From: JADKAV01 sp037045455
GTDB taxonomy: Bacteria > Actinomycetota > Actinomycetes > S36-B12 > UBA10799
Length of the DNA: 64,000 nt
NCBI GenBank assembly: GCA_037045455.1
Contig: JBAOIN010000016.1
Span: 434,001 to 498,000, forward strand
Direction: 5' to 3'
The translations under genes and the position numbers were made by a program. A model generated the notes under the pieces. The model was not told the origin of the DNA, ran no database searches, and worked only from the letters and a program-made list of their open reading frames with translations. Shown here one piece after another: positions 17,383 through 28,452 of the stretch (within the stretch, counting starts at the first letter, position 1; the number at the start of each line of letters is the position of its first letter).

Positions 17383-18611
17383 TCAGAGCAACGCCCAACT
17401 GTGCGGCCCGGTCTCCCACTGCCCATCGCCGACGTTCAACAGCAATTGCCGCACCTCGTGCTGGCCGCGCAGTTCCAGCCTGACCGTGTCGTTCGTGACG
17501 CTCAGGACCGAGACGTCGGCATCCACCAGCCAGGGATTGCTGCGGCGTAGGTGGATCGCGTGGCGGTAGGTGTTCAAAACCGGTTCGCCTAGGGCCGAGA
17601 GTCCTTCCGGCGACGCCGGGAATGGTGGACGTACCGCGTCATCGCCCCTGCTGCCCCCGGTCTTGCTGCCGGTGAAGCCCTGTTCGTCCCCGGCGTAGAT
17701 GGACGGGATACCGGGCAGCAAGCAAAAGCAGCGCGACTGCCAAGCCGAGATTGCGCGGGTCGTTGAGCTGGGTGGCGATGCGGGTCACGTCGTGGTTGCC
17801 CAAGAATGTCAGCGGGCGAAATGCCAGGTCGCTCTGACGTTGCAGGCTCCAGGCCAACTCGTGGAAGTTGCGGTCATTCAGCGAACTCCAGATCGCCTTC
17901 CACAATTCGTACTGCGTGACCGAGTCCGACCCCCGAACGCGCCACGAAATCGGCGTAGTCGCCATGGATGACTTCGGCCACGATCCAGCAGGAAGGATGG
18001 GCCGCCTTGACACGATCGACGATGGGCCGCCACGCGTCGGGCCCGGCTGCATAGGCGGCGTCCAGTCGCCACGCGTCGATACCCCGGTCCAGCCAGTGCG
18101 TCATCACGTCCACGACGTAGTCCTGCACGGGTGCGTGGTGCAGGTCGAGTTCCACCAGGCCCTCGTGACCCTCGAAGACACGGGGGTACTCGCCAACCCA
18201 GCGGATCCAGGCGCCAGCGGCGGAGCCCGGCCCGTCTGCGATCGCCTGCTGCGCGATGGGGTGATCGCGCCCGACGTGGTTGAACACTCCGTCGAGGGCT
18301 ACCCGGATGCCCCGCGACCGGGCACTGTCGAACAACTGCTGCAGGTCGGCCTCGTCGCCGAGCCTGGGATCAACGCGGTAGTGGTCGAGTGTGTCGTAGC
18401 CGTGCGTGGCGGAGGCAAAGACTGGTGCGAGCAGCAGGCCGTTGGCCCCGATGCCCACTATGTAGTCGAGCCAGTTGGTCAGGTGACCGAGCCGATGCGC
18501 GATCCCTTCGATCGCCTCGGTCTCGGCGTCGACGAAACGCAAGGGGTAGCAGTGCCACCAGATGACTGATGCCGTCCAGTCCATATAGGCCATTGTCCCT
18601 GGTTCACCCAT
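17383..18611 (-). CDS. Alpha-amylase family glycoside hydrolase GH13 (two frameshifts)
   Basis: About 410 residues. The (beta/alpha)8 GH13 signatures are in order: LDGVFNHVGRDH, nucleophile region GIDAWRLDAAYA, acid/base IVAEVIHGDY, and FLGNHDVTRI, with a C-terminal beta domain ending in WETGPHSWALL. The three parts lie in different frames, with breaks near 17925 and 17710. No signal peptide, so the substrate is probably an intracellular alpha-glucan or oligosaccharide. ATG 18611 overlaps the IclR gene stop; the in-frame ATG at 18593 is an alternative. Confidence 0.85.
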
Positions 18612-19293
18612 ACCGTCCCAGGTCAGCCTGGATGGTCTCGGCTGCCCCGACCACTGCCTCCCCGAACCGCTTACCCGGTTGGCGGGTCAGGCGGTCCAAT
18701 GGTCCTGAGATGCTCACCGCCGCGACCACCCGCTCGCCGGTGAAGACAGGGGCCGAGACGCTGCCGACCCCGGCCTCCCGTTCGGCCACGCTCTCCGCCC
18801 AGCCACGCCGGCGCACCGTTGCCAGCAGCCGCTCCGAGAAGCCGAAATCCGCATCCGACCAGGCAGCCAGAACCTGGGCTGCGGATCCCGCCTGCATCGT
18901 CAGAGTGGCACCCTCCGGCACGGTGTCCCGCAGGCCGGTGCGCGGTTCGACGGCGGCCACACACAATCGGGCATCCCCGCGCCGCCGGTAGACCTGGGCA
19001 CTCTCGCCGGTCTCGTCACGCAATCTGCGCAGAGTTGGTAGCGCGACGGTACGCAAGCGATCCTGCCCGGCCGCCCCGGCCAGTTCGAGGACACGGCCAC
19101 CGATGGCATAGCGGCCTTGCGGGTCCCGTTGCAGGAGCCGCAGCGTCAGCAGCGCTGACGCAAGTCGATGGGCGGTGGCGCGGGGGAGTCCGGTCATGTC
19201 CACGAGGTCGGCGAGGTCCTGCGGCCCCACCTCGACCGCATCCAGGATGAGGGCCGCTTTCACGAGCGTGCCGACCGTGTTAGTGTTGTCCAC
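18604..19293 (-). CDS. IclR-family regulator of leuCD (LtbR/NdgR type)
   Basis: 229 residues: N-terminal winged helix (MDNTNTVGTLVKAALILDAVEVGPQDLADL... in the first ~65 residues) and a C-terminal IclR effector domain. It is divergent from leuC with 49 bases between, the conserved place of LtbR in corynebacteria and NdgR in streptomycetes, which control leucine genes. Hence leuCD is the likely target. GTG 19293 follows TAGTAT by six bases with no Shine-Dalgarno. That hexamer lies inside a palindrome, so it probably represses itself as well. Confidence 0.88.
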   Translation of the reverse strand: MDNTNTVGTLVKAALILDAVEVGPQDLADLVDMTGLPRATAHRLASALLTLRLLQRDPQGRYAIGGRVLELAGAAGQDRLRTVALPTLRRLRDETGESAQVYRRRGDARLCVAAVEPRTGLRDTVPEGATLTMQAGSAAQVLAAWSDADFGFSERLLATVRRRGWAESVAEREAGVGSVSAPVFTGERVVAAVSISGPLDRLTRQPGKRFGEAVVGAAETIQADLGRYG

Positions 19294-19295
19294 GA

Positions 19296-19315
19296 AGTGA
19301 TACTACGATCTCACT
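19296..19315. promoter_or_regulatory. Palindromic operator between IclR gene and leuC
   Basis: AGTGA (19296-19300) and TCACT (19311-19315) flank TACTACGATC. The site covers the -10 hexamer TAGTAT of the regulator gene (minus strand 19305-19300) and a possible leuC -10 (TACGAT, 19304-19309), so a bound regulator would block both. Confidence 0.65.
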
Positions 19316-19342
19316 ATGTGGGACGCAAGTGAGGAGTGCGCA

Positions 19343-20740
<1,398 letters not shown>

Positions 20741-20741
20741 C

Positions 20742-21329
20742 ATGGAGAAGTTCACGACACATACCGGAGTCGCCGCACCTCTGCGCGCATCCAACGTCGA
20801 CACCGACCAGATCATCCCGGCGGAGTACTTGAAGCGGATCACCCGCACGGGATACGAGGATGCGCTGTTCTCCGCCTGGCGGCAGGATCCGGACTTCGTG
20901 CTGAACCAGCCTGCCTACAGTGGCGCCTCGATCCTGGTCGCGGGCCCGGACTTCGGCACTGGGTCTTCGCGGGAGCATGCCGTATGGGCACTGCACGACT
21001 ACGGCTTCCAGGTGGTGGTCTCGGCCCGTTTCGCCGACATCTTCCGCGGTAACGCGGGCAAAGGCGGGCTCGTCACCGCGGAGGTGCCGCAGTCCGTGGT
21101 CGAGCAGTTGTGGGCATACCTGGACGAGAACCCAGGCGCCGAAGTGACTGTGGACCTGCAGAACCTGCGCATCGTTGCCGGCGACATCGAGGCTGGCTTC
21201 GTCATCGACGACTACGTGCGCTGGCGGTTGCTGGAAGGCCTGGACGACATAGGCATCACGTTGCAGCACGCCGATGAGATCGAGATGTTCGAGGACCAGC
21301 GTCCGGCGTTTAAGCCGACGACTGTCTGA
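20742..21329 (+). CDS. leuD: 3-isopropylmalate dehydratase small subunit
   Basis: 195 residues from ATG 20742, with GGAGG eight bases upstream. Swivel domain: GVAAPLRASNVDTDQIIPAEYLKRI, AGPDFGTGSSREHAVWALHDYG, and SARFADIFRGNAGKGGL. Partner of LeuC. Confidence 0.96.
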   Translation: MEKFTTHTGVAAPLRASNVDTDQIIPAEYLKRITRTGYEDALFSAWRQDPDFVLNQPAYSGASILVAGPDFGTGSSREHAVWALHDYGFQVVVSARFADIFRGNAGKGGLVTAEVPQSVVEQLWAYLDENPGAEVTVDLQNLRIVAGDIEAGFVIDDYVRWRLLEGLDDIGITLQHADEIEMFEDQRPAFKPTTV

Positions 21330-21692
21330 CGGCTCGGGTCCTTGCTCGACCGCAGTGCCCGGCGTTGATCCTGCCGCAAACGCGCTCGGGCCGCGCTTGT
21401 GAATCTGGACGGCGTCTTGGCGTCGTTGTCTGTCAAATGGCGCGACCAGCCTCCGAAGATTGTCCGACAAGATCGAGCTGTTGCAAGTCCCGGAACAACG
21501 TGACGGCGATGAATCCTCCAAGTTCTATGGGGTTTTCGGGTGGTACGTGAACGTTTGCCGTGACGCATGCTGCGATTCACCGCTACTGTGCAGACACCGT
21601 CACGCGGTGATATGCGGCGTGGCGCCCATATACGTGAACACGGGACCCCTACTGTGCTAGGCACACGGAAGATCCCTTATGGAGGAAAGAAC
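21330..21692. other. Gap between leuD and hupB; probable hupB promoters
   Basis: No gene or strong inverted repeat is seen, unlike most other gaps. The phrase CTACTGTGC occurs twice (about 21584 and 21649), each a possible -10 (TACTGT) upstream of hupB. A short TTGTC-C-GACAA palindrome lies near 21466. Confidence 0.35.
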
Positions 21693-22388
21693 GTGAACAA
21701 GAACGAGTTCATCGGTGCCGTTGCCGAGCGCTTCGACAATGACCGCAAAGCGGCTCAGCAGGCGGTCGATGCCGTGCTCGACACCATCAAGCAAGAGGTT
21801 GCAAAGGGCGAGAAGGTCGCGCTGAGCGGCTTCGGCATCTTCGAGAAGTCGCTGCGTAATGCCCGCACCGCGCGCAACCCGCAGGACGGCTCGCTCATCA
21901 AGCTCAAGGCCAAGAACGTGCCCAAGTTCCGGGCCGGCGCGGAGTTCAAGGAGTTCGTCGAGAACCCCCGGGCGGCGCTGAAGAAGGCTCGCGAGGCTGC
22001 CAAGAAGGCTCCAGCGCGCACCACTGCAGCAGCCAAGAAGACGACGACCGCCGCGAAGAAGACCACGGCGACTGCGGCGAAGACGACGGCGACTGCGGCC
22101 AAGACCGCTGCTACTGCGTCCAAGACCGCGGCCAAGAAGACCACCACTGCTGCAAAGAAGGCCCCGGCCAAGACCACCACGGCGGCTAAGAAGACGACGA
22201 CCGCAGCGAAGAAGGCTCCGGCCAAGACGACAGCTGCCGCCAAGAAGGCTCCGGCCAAGACGACCGCGGCAGCGAAGAAGGCTCCCGCCAAGAAGGCCCC
22301 GGCCAAGACCACCGCAGCCAAGAAGGCACCCGCCAAGAAGGCTCCGGCGAAGAAGGCTCCGGCCAAGACGACCGCGCGCAAGCGCTAG
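21693..22388 (+). CDS. hupB: HU-type nucleoid protein with lysine-rich tail
   Basis: 231 residues from GTG 21693 with GGAGG at 21681. Residues 1-~95 are the HU fold (NKNEFIGAVAERFDNDRKAA, SGFGIFEKSLRNARTARNPQ, PKFRAGAEFKEFV). The rest is a basic tail of PAKKA, AAKKT and TAAKK repeats like mycobacterial HupB and streptomycete HupS. It should bind and compact DNA; the tail likely binds the minor groove or is modified. The repeats are prone to length change and could be miscounted in assembly. Confidence 0.95.
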   Translation: MNKNEFIGAVAERFDNDRKAAQQAVDAVLDTIKQEVAKGEKVALSGFGIFEKSLRNARTARNPQDGSLIKLKAKNVPKFRAGAEFKEFVENPRAALKKAREAAKKAPARTTAAAKKTTTAAKKTTATAAKTTATAAKTAATASKTAAKKTTTAAKKAPAKTTTAAKKTTTAAKKAPAKTTAAAKKAPAKTTAAAKKAPAKKAPAKTTAAKKAPAKKAPAKKAPAKTTARKR

Positions 22389-22396
22389 TTCCTACT

Positions 22397-22432
22397 GCGA
22401 AGGGCCGGTCCGGTTGCGGGCCGGCCCTTCGC
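22397..22432. terminator. Bidirectional terminator between hupB and cofC
   Basis: GCGAAGGGCCGG (22397-22408) pairs perfectly with CCGGCCCTTCGC (22421-22432). It lies nine bases after the hupB stop and ahead of the convergent cofC stop. Confidence 0.8.
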
Positions 22433-22465
22433 ATGTGCCAAACCCCGCGTTCTGGTGCAGTGGAA

Positions 22466-23051
22466 CTAATGGGCCACGAGCAGGGCCGCGGTGTGCCGTC
22501 CCAGGCCCAGTTGCCGCGCTTGGGCGAGATCGGCCGCGGTGTCCACATCTCGGCGCAACCGTCGCATGAGCCTCGATCAGCGGCAGCCCCGCAGCGGCAT
22601 GAGCACCGGCTGAACCCGGGCCGAAGTGCGGTTGCAGATCGCGGTCGAACGCGCACGTCGTTCCTGTGCCTGCGGCATCGGGTACGAAGCCCCGGGCGTG
22701 CTGCAGGACGACTGCGCGTAGATCTTCAGCCCGCACCGCCGGCAGATCGGGCAACAGAGCCGCGCTCACCCCCGACACTGCCGCAGCGATGGCCGCATTG
22801 AGGTCGCCATTGTGGAACAGGAATTTCACCGAGTACTGCGCCGCCAACTGCTCCACCCGCTCGTCCGGACTGACAAGGACGACGGGGCCGGTCTCTGATC
22901 CGAGCACCGCTTCGACCGTGTCGCACAGCATTGCGACGATCAGGTCCTCCCGGGCCACCCCGGGTACCTCGAGCCGGGTCTTGCCGAGCGTTAGGTCTTT
23001 CACCGGCAGGACCCAGAGAACCACAACGACATCCTCGCATCGGGTCGACAT
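22466..23051 (-). CDS. cofC: Phospholactate/phosphoenolpyruvate guanylyltransferase for coenzyme F420 (one frameshift)
   Basis: About 195 residues. N-terminus VVVVLWVLPVKDLTLGKTRL (nucleotidyltransferase P-loop-like KxxxGKTRL), LLPDLPAVRAEDLR, FDRDLQPHFGPGSAGAHAAAG, then after a break near 22560 the family end LRRDVDTAADLAQARQLGLG. This enzyme (CofC, or FbiD in mycobacteria) activates the three-carbon acid for F420. Neighbours hupB and plsC match its usual actinobacterial place. ATG 23051 is chosen, though a start closer to the first strand is possible. No other F420 gene is in the window. Confidence 0.82.
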
Positions 23052-23080
23052 CTCACCGCGGCGCAGGGAATGATCGGGGC

Positions 23081-23848
23081 ATGCCCAAGCGACACGGAAC
23101 GTGGTCCCTCGGGCCTGCATACCGGTTCGCGGCAATCGTCTTGAAGCCTCCGATGGAGTTGTTCACCAAGAAGGACTGGCAGGGTGAGGACTGGCTGCGG
23201 CGGGAGTACCCGCCCAGTGATGGCATCGTCGTGGTCACCAACCACATCTCGTGGTTCGACCCGATCCCGTTGGCCCATGTGCTGTGGAACAACGGCCGGG
23301 CTCCCAGGTTCCTGGCCAAGGAGGCGATCTTCCGGGTGCCGTTCGTCGGGATGATCGTCTCGAAGGCCCGGCAGATCCCGGTGTATCGCGAGACCGACGT
23401 CGCCGCGGATTCGGTACGGGCGGCCATCGACGCGGTCCGCGATGGGGAGGCTGTCGTCGTCTACCCGGAGGGCACGATCACCCGCGACCCGGACCTGTGG
23501 CCGATGACTGGGCGCACCGGCGCCGCCCGGATCGCGCTGGCCGCCGGAGTTCCCGTGATCCCGATTGCGCAGTGGGGACCGCAGGACGTCATGGGGCCCT
23601 ACGTCAAGGAGTTCAAACTCATCCCCCCGAAGCAGATGCATATGCGGGTCGGGCCTCCCGTTGAGCTGGACGACTTGCGCGGTCTCGAAATGACCAGTGA
23701 AGTGCTTGCGACGGCCACCACGCGCATCATGGACGAGATCACGAGTCTGCTCGAGGAGATTCGCGGCGAGCACGCACCGGCGCAGCGGTTGGACTTCCGG
23801 GCGTGGCGGGAAGCACACAAGGACGAGCAACGAGACGAGGAGGACTGA
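23081..23848 (+). CDS. plsC: 1-acylglycerol-3-phosphate O-acyltransferase
   Basis: 255 residues from ATG 23081. Acyltransferase motifs NHISWFD (HX4D), KARQIPVYRETD, and VVYPEGTITRD. Makes phosphatidic acid from lysophosphatidic acid at the membrane. It precedes gpsA, which supplies glycerol-3-phosphate, with a TGATG overlap. A hexamer AATGAT six bases before the ATG and no Shine-Dalgarno suggest a leaderless start. Confidence 0.92.
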   Translation: MPKRHGTWSLGPAYRFAAIVLKPPMELFTKKDWQGEDWLRREYPPSDGIVVVTNHISWFDPIPLAHVLWNNGRAPRFLAKEAIFRVPFVGMIVSKARQIPVYRETDVAADSVRAAIDAVRDGEAVVVYPEGTITRDPDLWPMTGRTGAARIALAAGVPVIPIAQWGPQDVMGPYVKEFKLIPPKQMHMRVGPPVELDDLRGLEMTSEVLATATTRIMDEITSLLEEIRGEHAPAQRLDFRAWREAHKDEQRDEED

Positions 23849-24864
23849 TGCGACGCATCGCGGTGATGGGCAGTGGCTCGTGGGGGACCGGCTTCGGGAT
23901 GGTGCTGGCTGACGCCGGCGGCGAGGTCGCCATGTGGGCACGAGAACCCGAGGTGGTCGAGGACATCAACCACCGCCATCACAACGACGCCTATCACGAG
24001 GGCATCGAACTCCCGCCGTCCATGTGGGCCAGTCAAGAAGTTGGCCAGGTGCTGCAGGGCGCCCAGATCGTTGTGCTCGCCATTCCGTCGCAGACGTTGC
24101 GCGACAACCTGCAGGCGTGGAAGGAGATGATCCCCGCCGACGCCACGTTGGTCTCGCTGATGAAAGGCATCGAACTCGGCACGGTGATGCGGATGTCACA
24201 GGTCATCGCCGAGGTCACCGGCTTCCCCGAGTCGCAGGTGGCTGTTGTGAGCGGTCCGAACTTGGCCCGCGAGGTGGCGCAGCGACAGCCCGCGGCCACC
24301 ACTGTCGCGTGCGCCGACGAGGAGCGCGCGCAACAGCTGGCCGAGGCGACCACGACCGCCTACTTCCGCCCGTACTACACGACCGACATCATCGGCGCCG
24401 AACTCGGCGGCGCGGTCAAGAACGTCATCGCCTTGGCCAACGGCATGGCCTACGGACTCGGTTTCGGAGAGAACGCGCAGGCGTCCCTGATCACGCGCGG
24501 CCTGGCCGAGATGACCCGGCTCGGTGCCGCGTGTGGCGCCAACGAGCTGACGTTCCTCGGTCTGGCGGGGATCGGGGACCTGATCGCTACCTGCACCTCG
24601 TCGCTGTCGCGTAACCGCACGTTCGGCGAGAACCTCGGTCGCGGGCTGACCGTGGACGAGACGATCGCCAAGACCAAGCAGACATGTGAGGGCGTCAAGA
24701 GTTGCCAGTCGATCCTGGACCTCGCCCGCCGCAACGGTGTTGACATGCCCATCACCGAGCAGGTGGTGCAGGTCGTGCACGACGGCATGGCGCCGCGGGA
24801 GATGCTCTACAACCTGATGTCGCGCGACCCCAAGGCCGAGCAGGGTCACGACGGGCTGTCCTAA
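23848..24864 (+). CDS. gpsA: Glycerol-3-phosphate dehydrogenase [NAD(P)+]
   Basis: 338 residues. Rossmann motif AVMGSGSWGTGFGMVLA, substrate region VSGPNLAREVAQ, catalytic GAVKNVIALANGMAYGLGFGENAQASLITRG, and the C-terminal LGRGLTVDETI. Reduces dihydroxyacetone phosphate for phospholipid synthesis. Coupled to plsC. Confidence 0.96.
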   Translation: MRRIAVMGSGSWGTGFGMVLADAGGEVAMWAREPEVVEDINHRHHNDAYHEGIELPPSMWASQEVGQVLQGAQIVVLAIPSQTLRDNLQAWKEMIPADATLVSLMKGIELGTVMRMSQVIAEVTGFPESQVAVVSGPNLAREVAQRQPAATTVACADEERAQQLAEATTTAYFRPYYTTDIIGAELGGAVKNVIALANGMAYGLGFGENAQASLITRGLAEMTRLGAACGANELTFLGLAGIGDLIATCTSSLSRNRTFGENLGRGLTVDETIAKTKQTCEGVKSCQSILDLARRNGVDMPITEQVVQVVHDGMAPREMLYNLMSRDPKAEQGHDGLS

Positions 24865-24912
24865 CTCCCGTGGGTTTGGGCATGTGCACGCAGCCCGTGG
24901 GTAGTGCGGGCC

Positions 24913-25686
24913 ATGGAACTGCTGTTCATCGGCACCGCGACCACGCTTCTCAAGTTCGGGCCGTTTAGGCTGCTGACCGATCCGAACTTCCTCCACAAGG
25001 GTCAGCGCGCCTACCTCGGTCGCGGGATGTGGAGCAAGCGACTGACTGAACCGGCCTGCCAACCGGCGGACTTGCCGCAGTTGGATGCAGTGGTGTTGTC
25101 GCATCTGCATGGAGATCACTTCGATCGGGTAGCTCGACGCGGCCTGGATCGCGAGGTGCCCGTGATCACCACTGCCCACGCCGCTCGGCACCTGGACAAG
25201 TGGGGCTTCGCCACTGCTGCGCTGGATACCTGGCAGCAACACACCCTGGCCACCGAAGGGCACACACTCTCGGTGACCTCGGTGCCGGCGGTGCACGCGC
25301 GTGGTCTGCTCGGACGTCTTCTGTCGCCCGTCATGGGCAGTGTGATCACGCATACGGATCCGAACGGCCAGCGCTTCAGCACCTACATCTCCGGCGACAC
25401 CCTCACCGGCGACCATGTCGATGCCATCCATGAGCGTTTCCCGGATCTGGATGCAGCTGTTGTCCATCTCGGAGGCACCCGCATCCTGCTGCACACCGTC
25501 ACCATGGACGACGTGCAGGGCGTCGATCTGCTGCGCCGGCTTGAGCCGCCTGACGCGATCGCTGTGCATCATGACGACTACCGGGTCTTCCGCTCGCCAG
25601 TGCCGCGGTTCCTGGCCCGCGCGGCGCACCAGGTGCCGCAGGTTCGGGTGCATGTGCCGCAAGCGCGGCGAGAAGAGTGTCGCTAG
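24913..25686 (+). CDS. Metallo-beta-lactamase fold hydrolase
   Basis: 257 residues of the UlaG/NAPE-PLD-like MBL group: LLFIGTATTLLKFGPFRLLTDPNF, metal motif SHLHGDHFD (HxHxDH), VHARG, ISGDTLT and VHHDDYRVF. Probably a cytoplasmic Zn-dependent hydrolase; substrate unknown. ATG 24913 is preferred over the in-frame GTG 24904. Its stop shares a CTAG with the convergent cystathionine-lyase-type gene. Confidence 0.85.
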   Translation: MELLFIGTATTLLKFGPFRLLTDPNFLHKGQRAYLGRGMWSKRLTEPACQPADLPQLDAVVLSHLHGDHFDRVARRGLDREVPVITTAHAARHLDKWGFATAALDTWQQHTLATEGHTLSVTSVPAVHARGLLGRLLSPVMGSVITHTDPNGQRFSTYISGDTLTGDHVDAIHERFPDLDAAVVHLGGTRILLHTVTMDDVQGVDLLRRLEPPDAIAVHHDDYRVFRSPVPRFLARAAHQVPQVRVHVPQARREECR

Positions 25687-26712
25687 TCTCGCAGCCAGCC
25701 CTGACAGCGCAGCGTCCAGGTCGGCCCACAGATCCTCGACGTGCTCGATTCCCACGGACAGGCGCAGCAGGGCCTCGTCGACCAGCGGCGACTCGAACGC
25801 GTGTCGCCGCCGCCGTTCCAGCGTGGACTCCACCCCGCCCAGGCTCGTGGCGTGCGTCCAGAGCTGAGTGCTCTCGCACAACCGCTGGGCCGCTTCTGCC
25901 CCACCACGCGGGATCAAGCCGAGGATCGGGGTGATGATCTCCATCTGTCGCATCGCCAACTCGTGGTCGGGGTGTGATGGCAGCCCGGGCCAGATGACCT
26001 GCTCCACCTGCGGATGCTCCTGCAGCCGTTGTGCCAGTACTGCCGCGTTCGCATGCGCCCGTCGCAACCGCACGTCCAATGTGCGCACTCCGCGCAGTGC
26101 GAGCCACGCCTCCATCGGTCCGGGGATCGCACCGTCGAGTTCGCGATGGGTGCGGAACTCCTGCGCCAGATCGTCGTCCCGGCACACCACTGCGCCCAGG
26201 ATCAGGTCCGAGTGGCCCGACAGGTATTTGCTGACCGAGTGCACGACCACATCGGCGCCGAGTTCGAGCGGACGCTGGCCCAAAGGCGTCGCGAACGTGT
26301 TGTCCACCACGGTTGTGCCGCGAGCTGCTGTTGCAGCGATGTCGTAGACCCGCAGGTCCGGGTTGGTCGGCGACTCCAGCCACTGCAGACCGGGGCCTTC
26401 CGGGATCGCGCGGCGATCGATGGCCGATCGGGTGCCGGGGTAGATGACAGGTGGCGTGGTGATCGACGCCGGCCGCAGGACGTCCAGGACGGCGCTGGTG
26501 GCTGCCATCCCGGAAGCGAACAGCACAGCGTGGCCGCGCTCGAGCGCTGCGAGCACCTCCTCGAAGGCCCGGCTGTTACGGGCATCGTGGCGGGCGTACT
26601 CGGTGTCACCTCCCGCGGTCAGGGCCGAGGCGAACTCCACGGACCGGTTCAGTGGCTGGCCAGGCAGGTGGTCGGGCCTGCCGGCGGCGACGGTGACAGT
26701 GGCAAGGTCCAT
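25683..26712 (-). CDS. Cystathionine gamma-lyase/synthase family PLP enzyme (stop displaced by an indel)
   Basis: About 343 residues from ATG 26712 with AGGAG upstream. Family marks: LFASGMAATSAVL, VDNTFATPLGQRPLELGADVVVHSVSKYLSGHSDLILGAVV (PLP Lys in SVSKYLSGH), and ATSLGGVESTLERR. The domain ends at about 25690 (VEDLWADLDAAL) but the frame has no stop there and runs on for 1.5 kb. A TAG in the next frame (minus strand, 25685-25683) is the natural end, so one base is probably missing just before it. It could act on cystathionine, homocysteine or methionine; substrate not determinable. Confidence 0.85.
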
Positions 26713-26739
26713 CGGTGCTCCTGCACTAAGGTCGAAGGC

Positions 26740-27816
26740 GTGTCTGAATCGCGGATCCGGGTCGCAGTGGTCTACGGGGGTACGAGCTCGGAGCACAGCA
26801 TCAGTTGTGTTTCCGCGGGCAGCGTACTGCGCGCACTGGACCCCGAGCGCTTCGAGGTCGTGCGGGTCGGGATCGACCGGCAAGGCACCTGGCGGCTGGA
26901 CACCCAGGACCTGGATCGGCTGCGGCTCGGAGCGGAACTGCCGGAAGTGCTGGGCGGGCCGGAGGTCGCTCTGCACCTCGGCCAGCACCAGCGCGGCTTC
27001 CAGGTGGGTGAGGAGTTTCTGCCGGTCGACGCGGTATTCCCCGTCCTGCACGGCCCCTTCGGCGAGGACGGCACAGTCCAAGGGCTGTTCGAAGTCGCGG
27101 GTCTGCCCTACGTCGGTTCGGGTGTGCTGGCCAGTGCCTTGACGATGGACAAGGTGAGCTTCAAGCACCACATGCAGGCCGAAGGCCTGGACGTCGGACG
27201 ATTTGTCGATGTCAGCGCGGCGCAATGGGCGGCCAATCCATCCGACGTCCGACAGCGGATCGCCGTGCTCGGGTTCCCGGTGTTCGTCAAGCCCAGTCGC
27301 GCGGGATCCTCCCAAGGCATCAGCAAAGTGCACTCGATGGCCGAGTTGGACGACGCTATCGACGAGGCCTGCCGCCATGACCCGCGGTTGATCGTGGAGA
27401 CGGCAGTGGCCAACGCCCGGGAGATCGAGGTCGGGGTGCTGGCCACTCCCGACGTGGCCGTCAGCGTCCCGGGCGAGATCGTCGTGCGGGAGAGCCACGA
27501 GTTCTACGACTTCGAAGCGAAGTATCTCGACGACAGCGTGGACCTGGTGATCGACCCGGAACTGCCCGAGGCGGTGCGCTCCCGCTTGGCTGACACCGCG
27601 CGCCGCGCCTTCGCGGCGTCGATGTGCGAGGGCCTGGCGCGGGTGGACTTCTTCGTCACCGGTCACCGCGTCGTGCTCAACGAGATCAACACGATGCCGG
27701 GCTTCACCTCCGCCTCGATGTTCCCGCTGGTCTGGGAAGCGACCGGCCGCTCGTACAGTGAAGTGGTGACCAGCCTCATCCAGGACGCTCTGCGCCGGGG
27801 AGTCGGCCTACGGTGA
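26740..27816 (+). CDS. ddl: D-alanine--D-alanine ligase
   Basis: 358 residues from GTG 26740. ATP-grasp enzyme: VAVVYGGTSSEHSISCVSAG, VLHGPFGEDGTVQG, PYVGSGVLASALTMDK, FVKPSRAGSSQGISKV, and VDFFVTGHRVVLNEINTMPGFT. Makes the D-Ala-D-Ala dipeptide for peptidoglycan. TAAGGT then seven bases and GTG, with no Shine-Dalgarno, suggests a leaderless mRNA. It overlaps the amidase start (GTGA). Confidence 0.96.
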   Translation: MSESRIRVAVVYGGTSSEHSISCVSAGSVLRALDPERFEVVRVGIDRQGTWRLDTQDLDRLRLGAELPEVLGGPEVALHLGQHQRGFQVGEEFLPVDAVFPVLHGPFGEDGTVQGLFEVAGLPYVGSGVLASALTMDKVSFKHHMQAEGLDVGRFVDVSAAQWAANPSDVRQRIAVLGFPVFVKPSRAGSSQGISKVHSMAELDDAIDEACRHDPRLIVETAVANAREIEVGVLATPDVAVSVPGEIVVRESHEFYDFEAKYLDDSVDLVIDPELPEAVRSRLADTARRAFAASMCEGLARVDFFVTGHRVVLNEINTMPGFTSASMFPLVWEATGRSYSEVVTSLIQDALRRGVGLR

Positions 27817-28413
27817 TTCCCTTCGCGCCGCCCGCCGATGCGCCCAAGCCGCCGGTTGTCGAGAAGTTCATCCCCTACGGCAACGCCCGCAAGCGGCAGA
27901 TGGCTGGCTACTCCTACCGGCACTACGGCGTGCGGACTTGGCAGTTGAACGATCCCCAGGCGATCGTGCTTGCACTACACGGTGAGCCGGAACTGGCAGT
28001 CGCCCTGGAACCTGTTTGCCAGTAACAGTCCGACGGCGGGGCCCGCAGGGTCGGCCGCGGAACGCCCCGGTGGCTGCACGCACTTCTTGGTCGCGAAGAG
28101 CGGCAAGATCATCCAATTGGCCCCGCTGACGACGATGTGCCGGCATGCGATCGGCATCAACGACCGCTCGATCGGGATCGAGTTCGTCGAGATGAGTTCC
28201 GCCTCGAACATCCTCGCCCGGCCCAAGCAGGTGCAGGCGGGACTGGCGCTCGTGCGCTGGTTGCAGTCGCAGACCGGCGTGACCACGTCCAACGTGATCG
28301 GGCACAAGATGGTCAACGCCTCGCCCTACTTCCACGAGTTGGTGCCCGGCTGGCGCAACGACCACACCGACTGGAATGCCGGGCAGGTGCGGAAGTTCCG
28401 CGCTCAGTTGTGA
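27813..28413 (+). CDS. N-acetylmuramoyl-L-alanine amidase, Amidase_2 type (one frameshift)
   Basis: About 199 residues. After ~50 residues the amidase-2/PGRP fold reads IVLHYTVSRNWQ (first Zn His), GGCTHFLVAKSGKIIQLAP, CRHAIGINDRSIGIEFV, and VIGHKMVNASPYFHELVPGW. The split is near 27970, where GTGCTTGCAC should be GTGCTGCAC. No signal peptide is seen, which is odd for a wall enzyme. It is coupled to ddl, so a peptidoglycan recycling or remodelling role is likely. Confidence 0.82.
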
Positions 28414-28452
28414 CGGTCTGCGCCTTGAATCGGCCAGTCAGCCCGGACGGCC

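Noticed and set aside
16784..18611. Integrated element or genomic island at the tRNA genes
   Set aside because: No integrase, phage or plasmid genes follow; only tandem repeats and a GH13 gene. The tRNA 3'-end duplication is kept as an observation, not as an island.
24196..27666. A minus-strand reading frame of about 1150 codons across gpsA, the MBL gene and ddl
   Set aside because: Only 25690-26712 codes for a recognisable protein. The rest is opposite well-supported genes and reflects the lack of stop codons in high-GC antisense frames.
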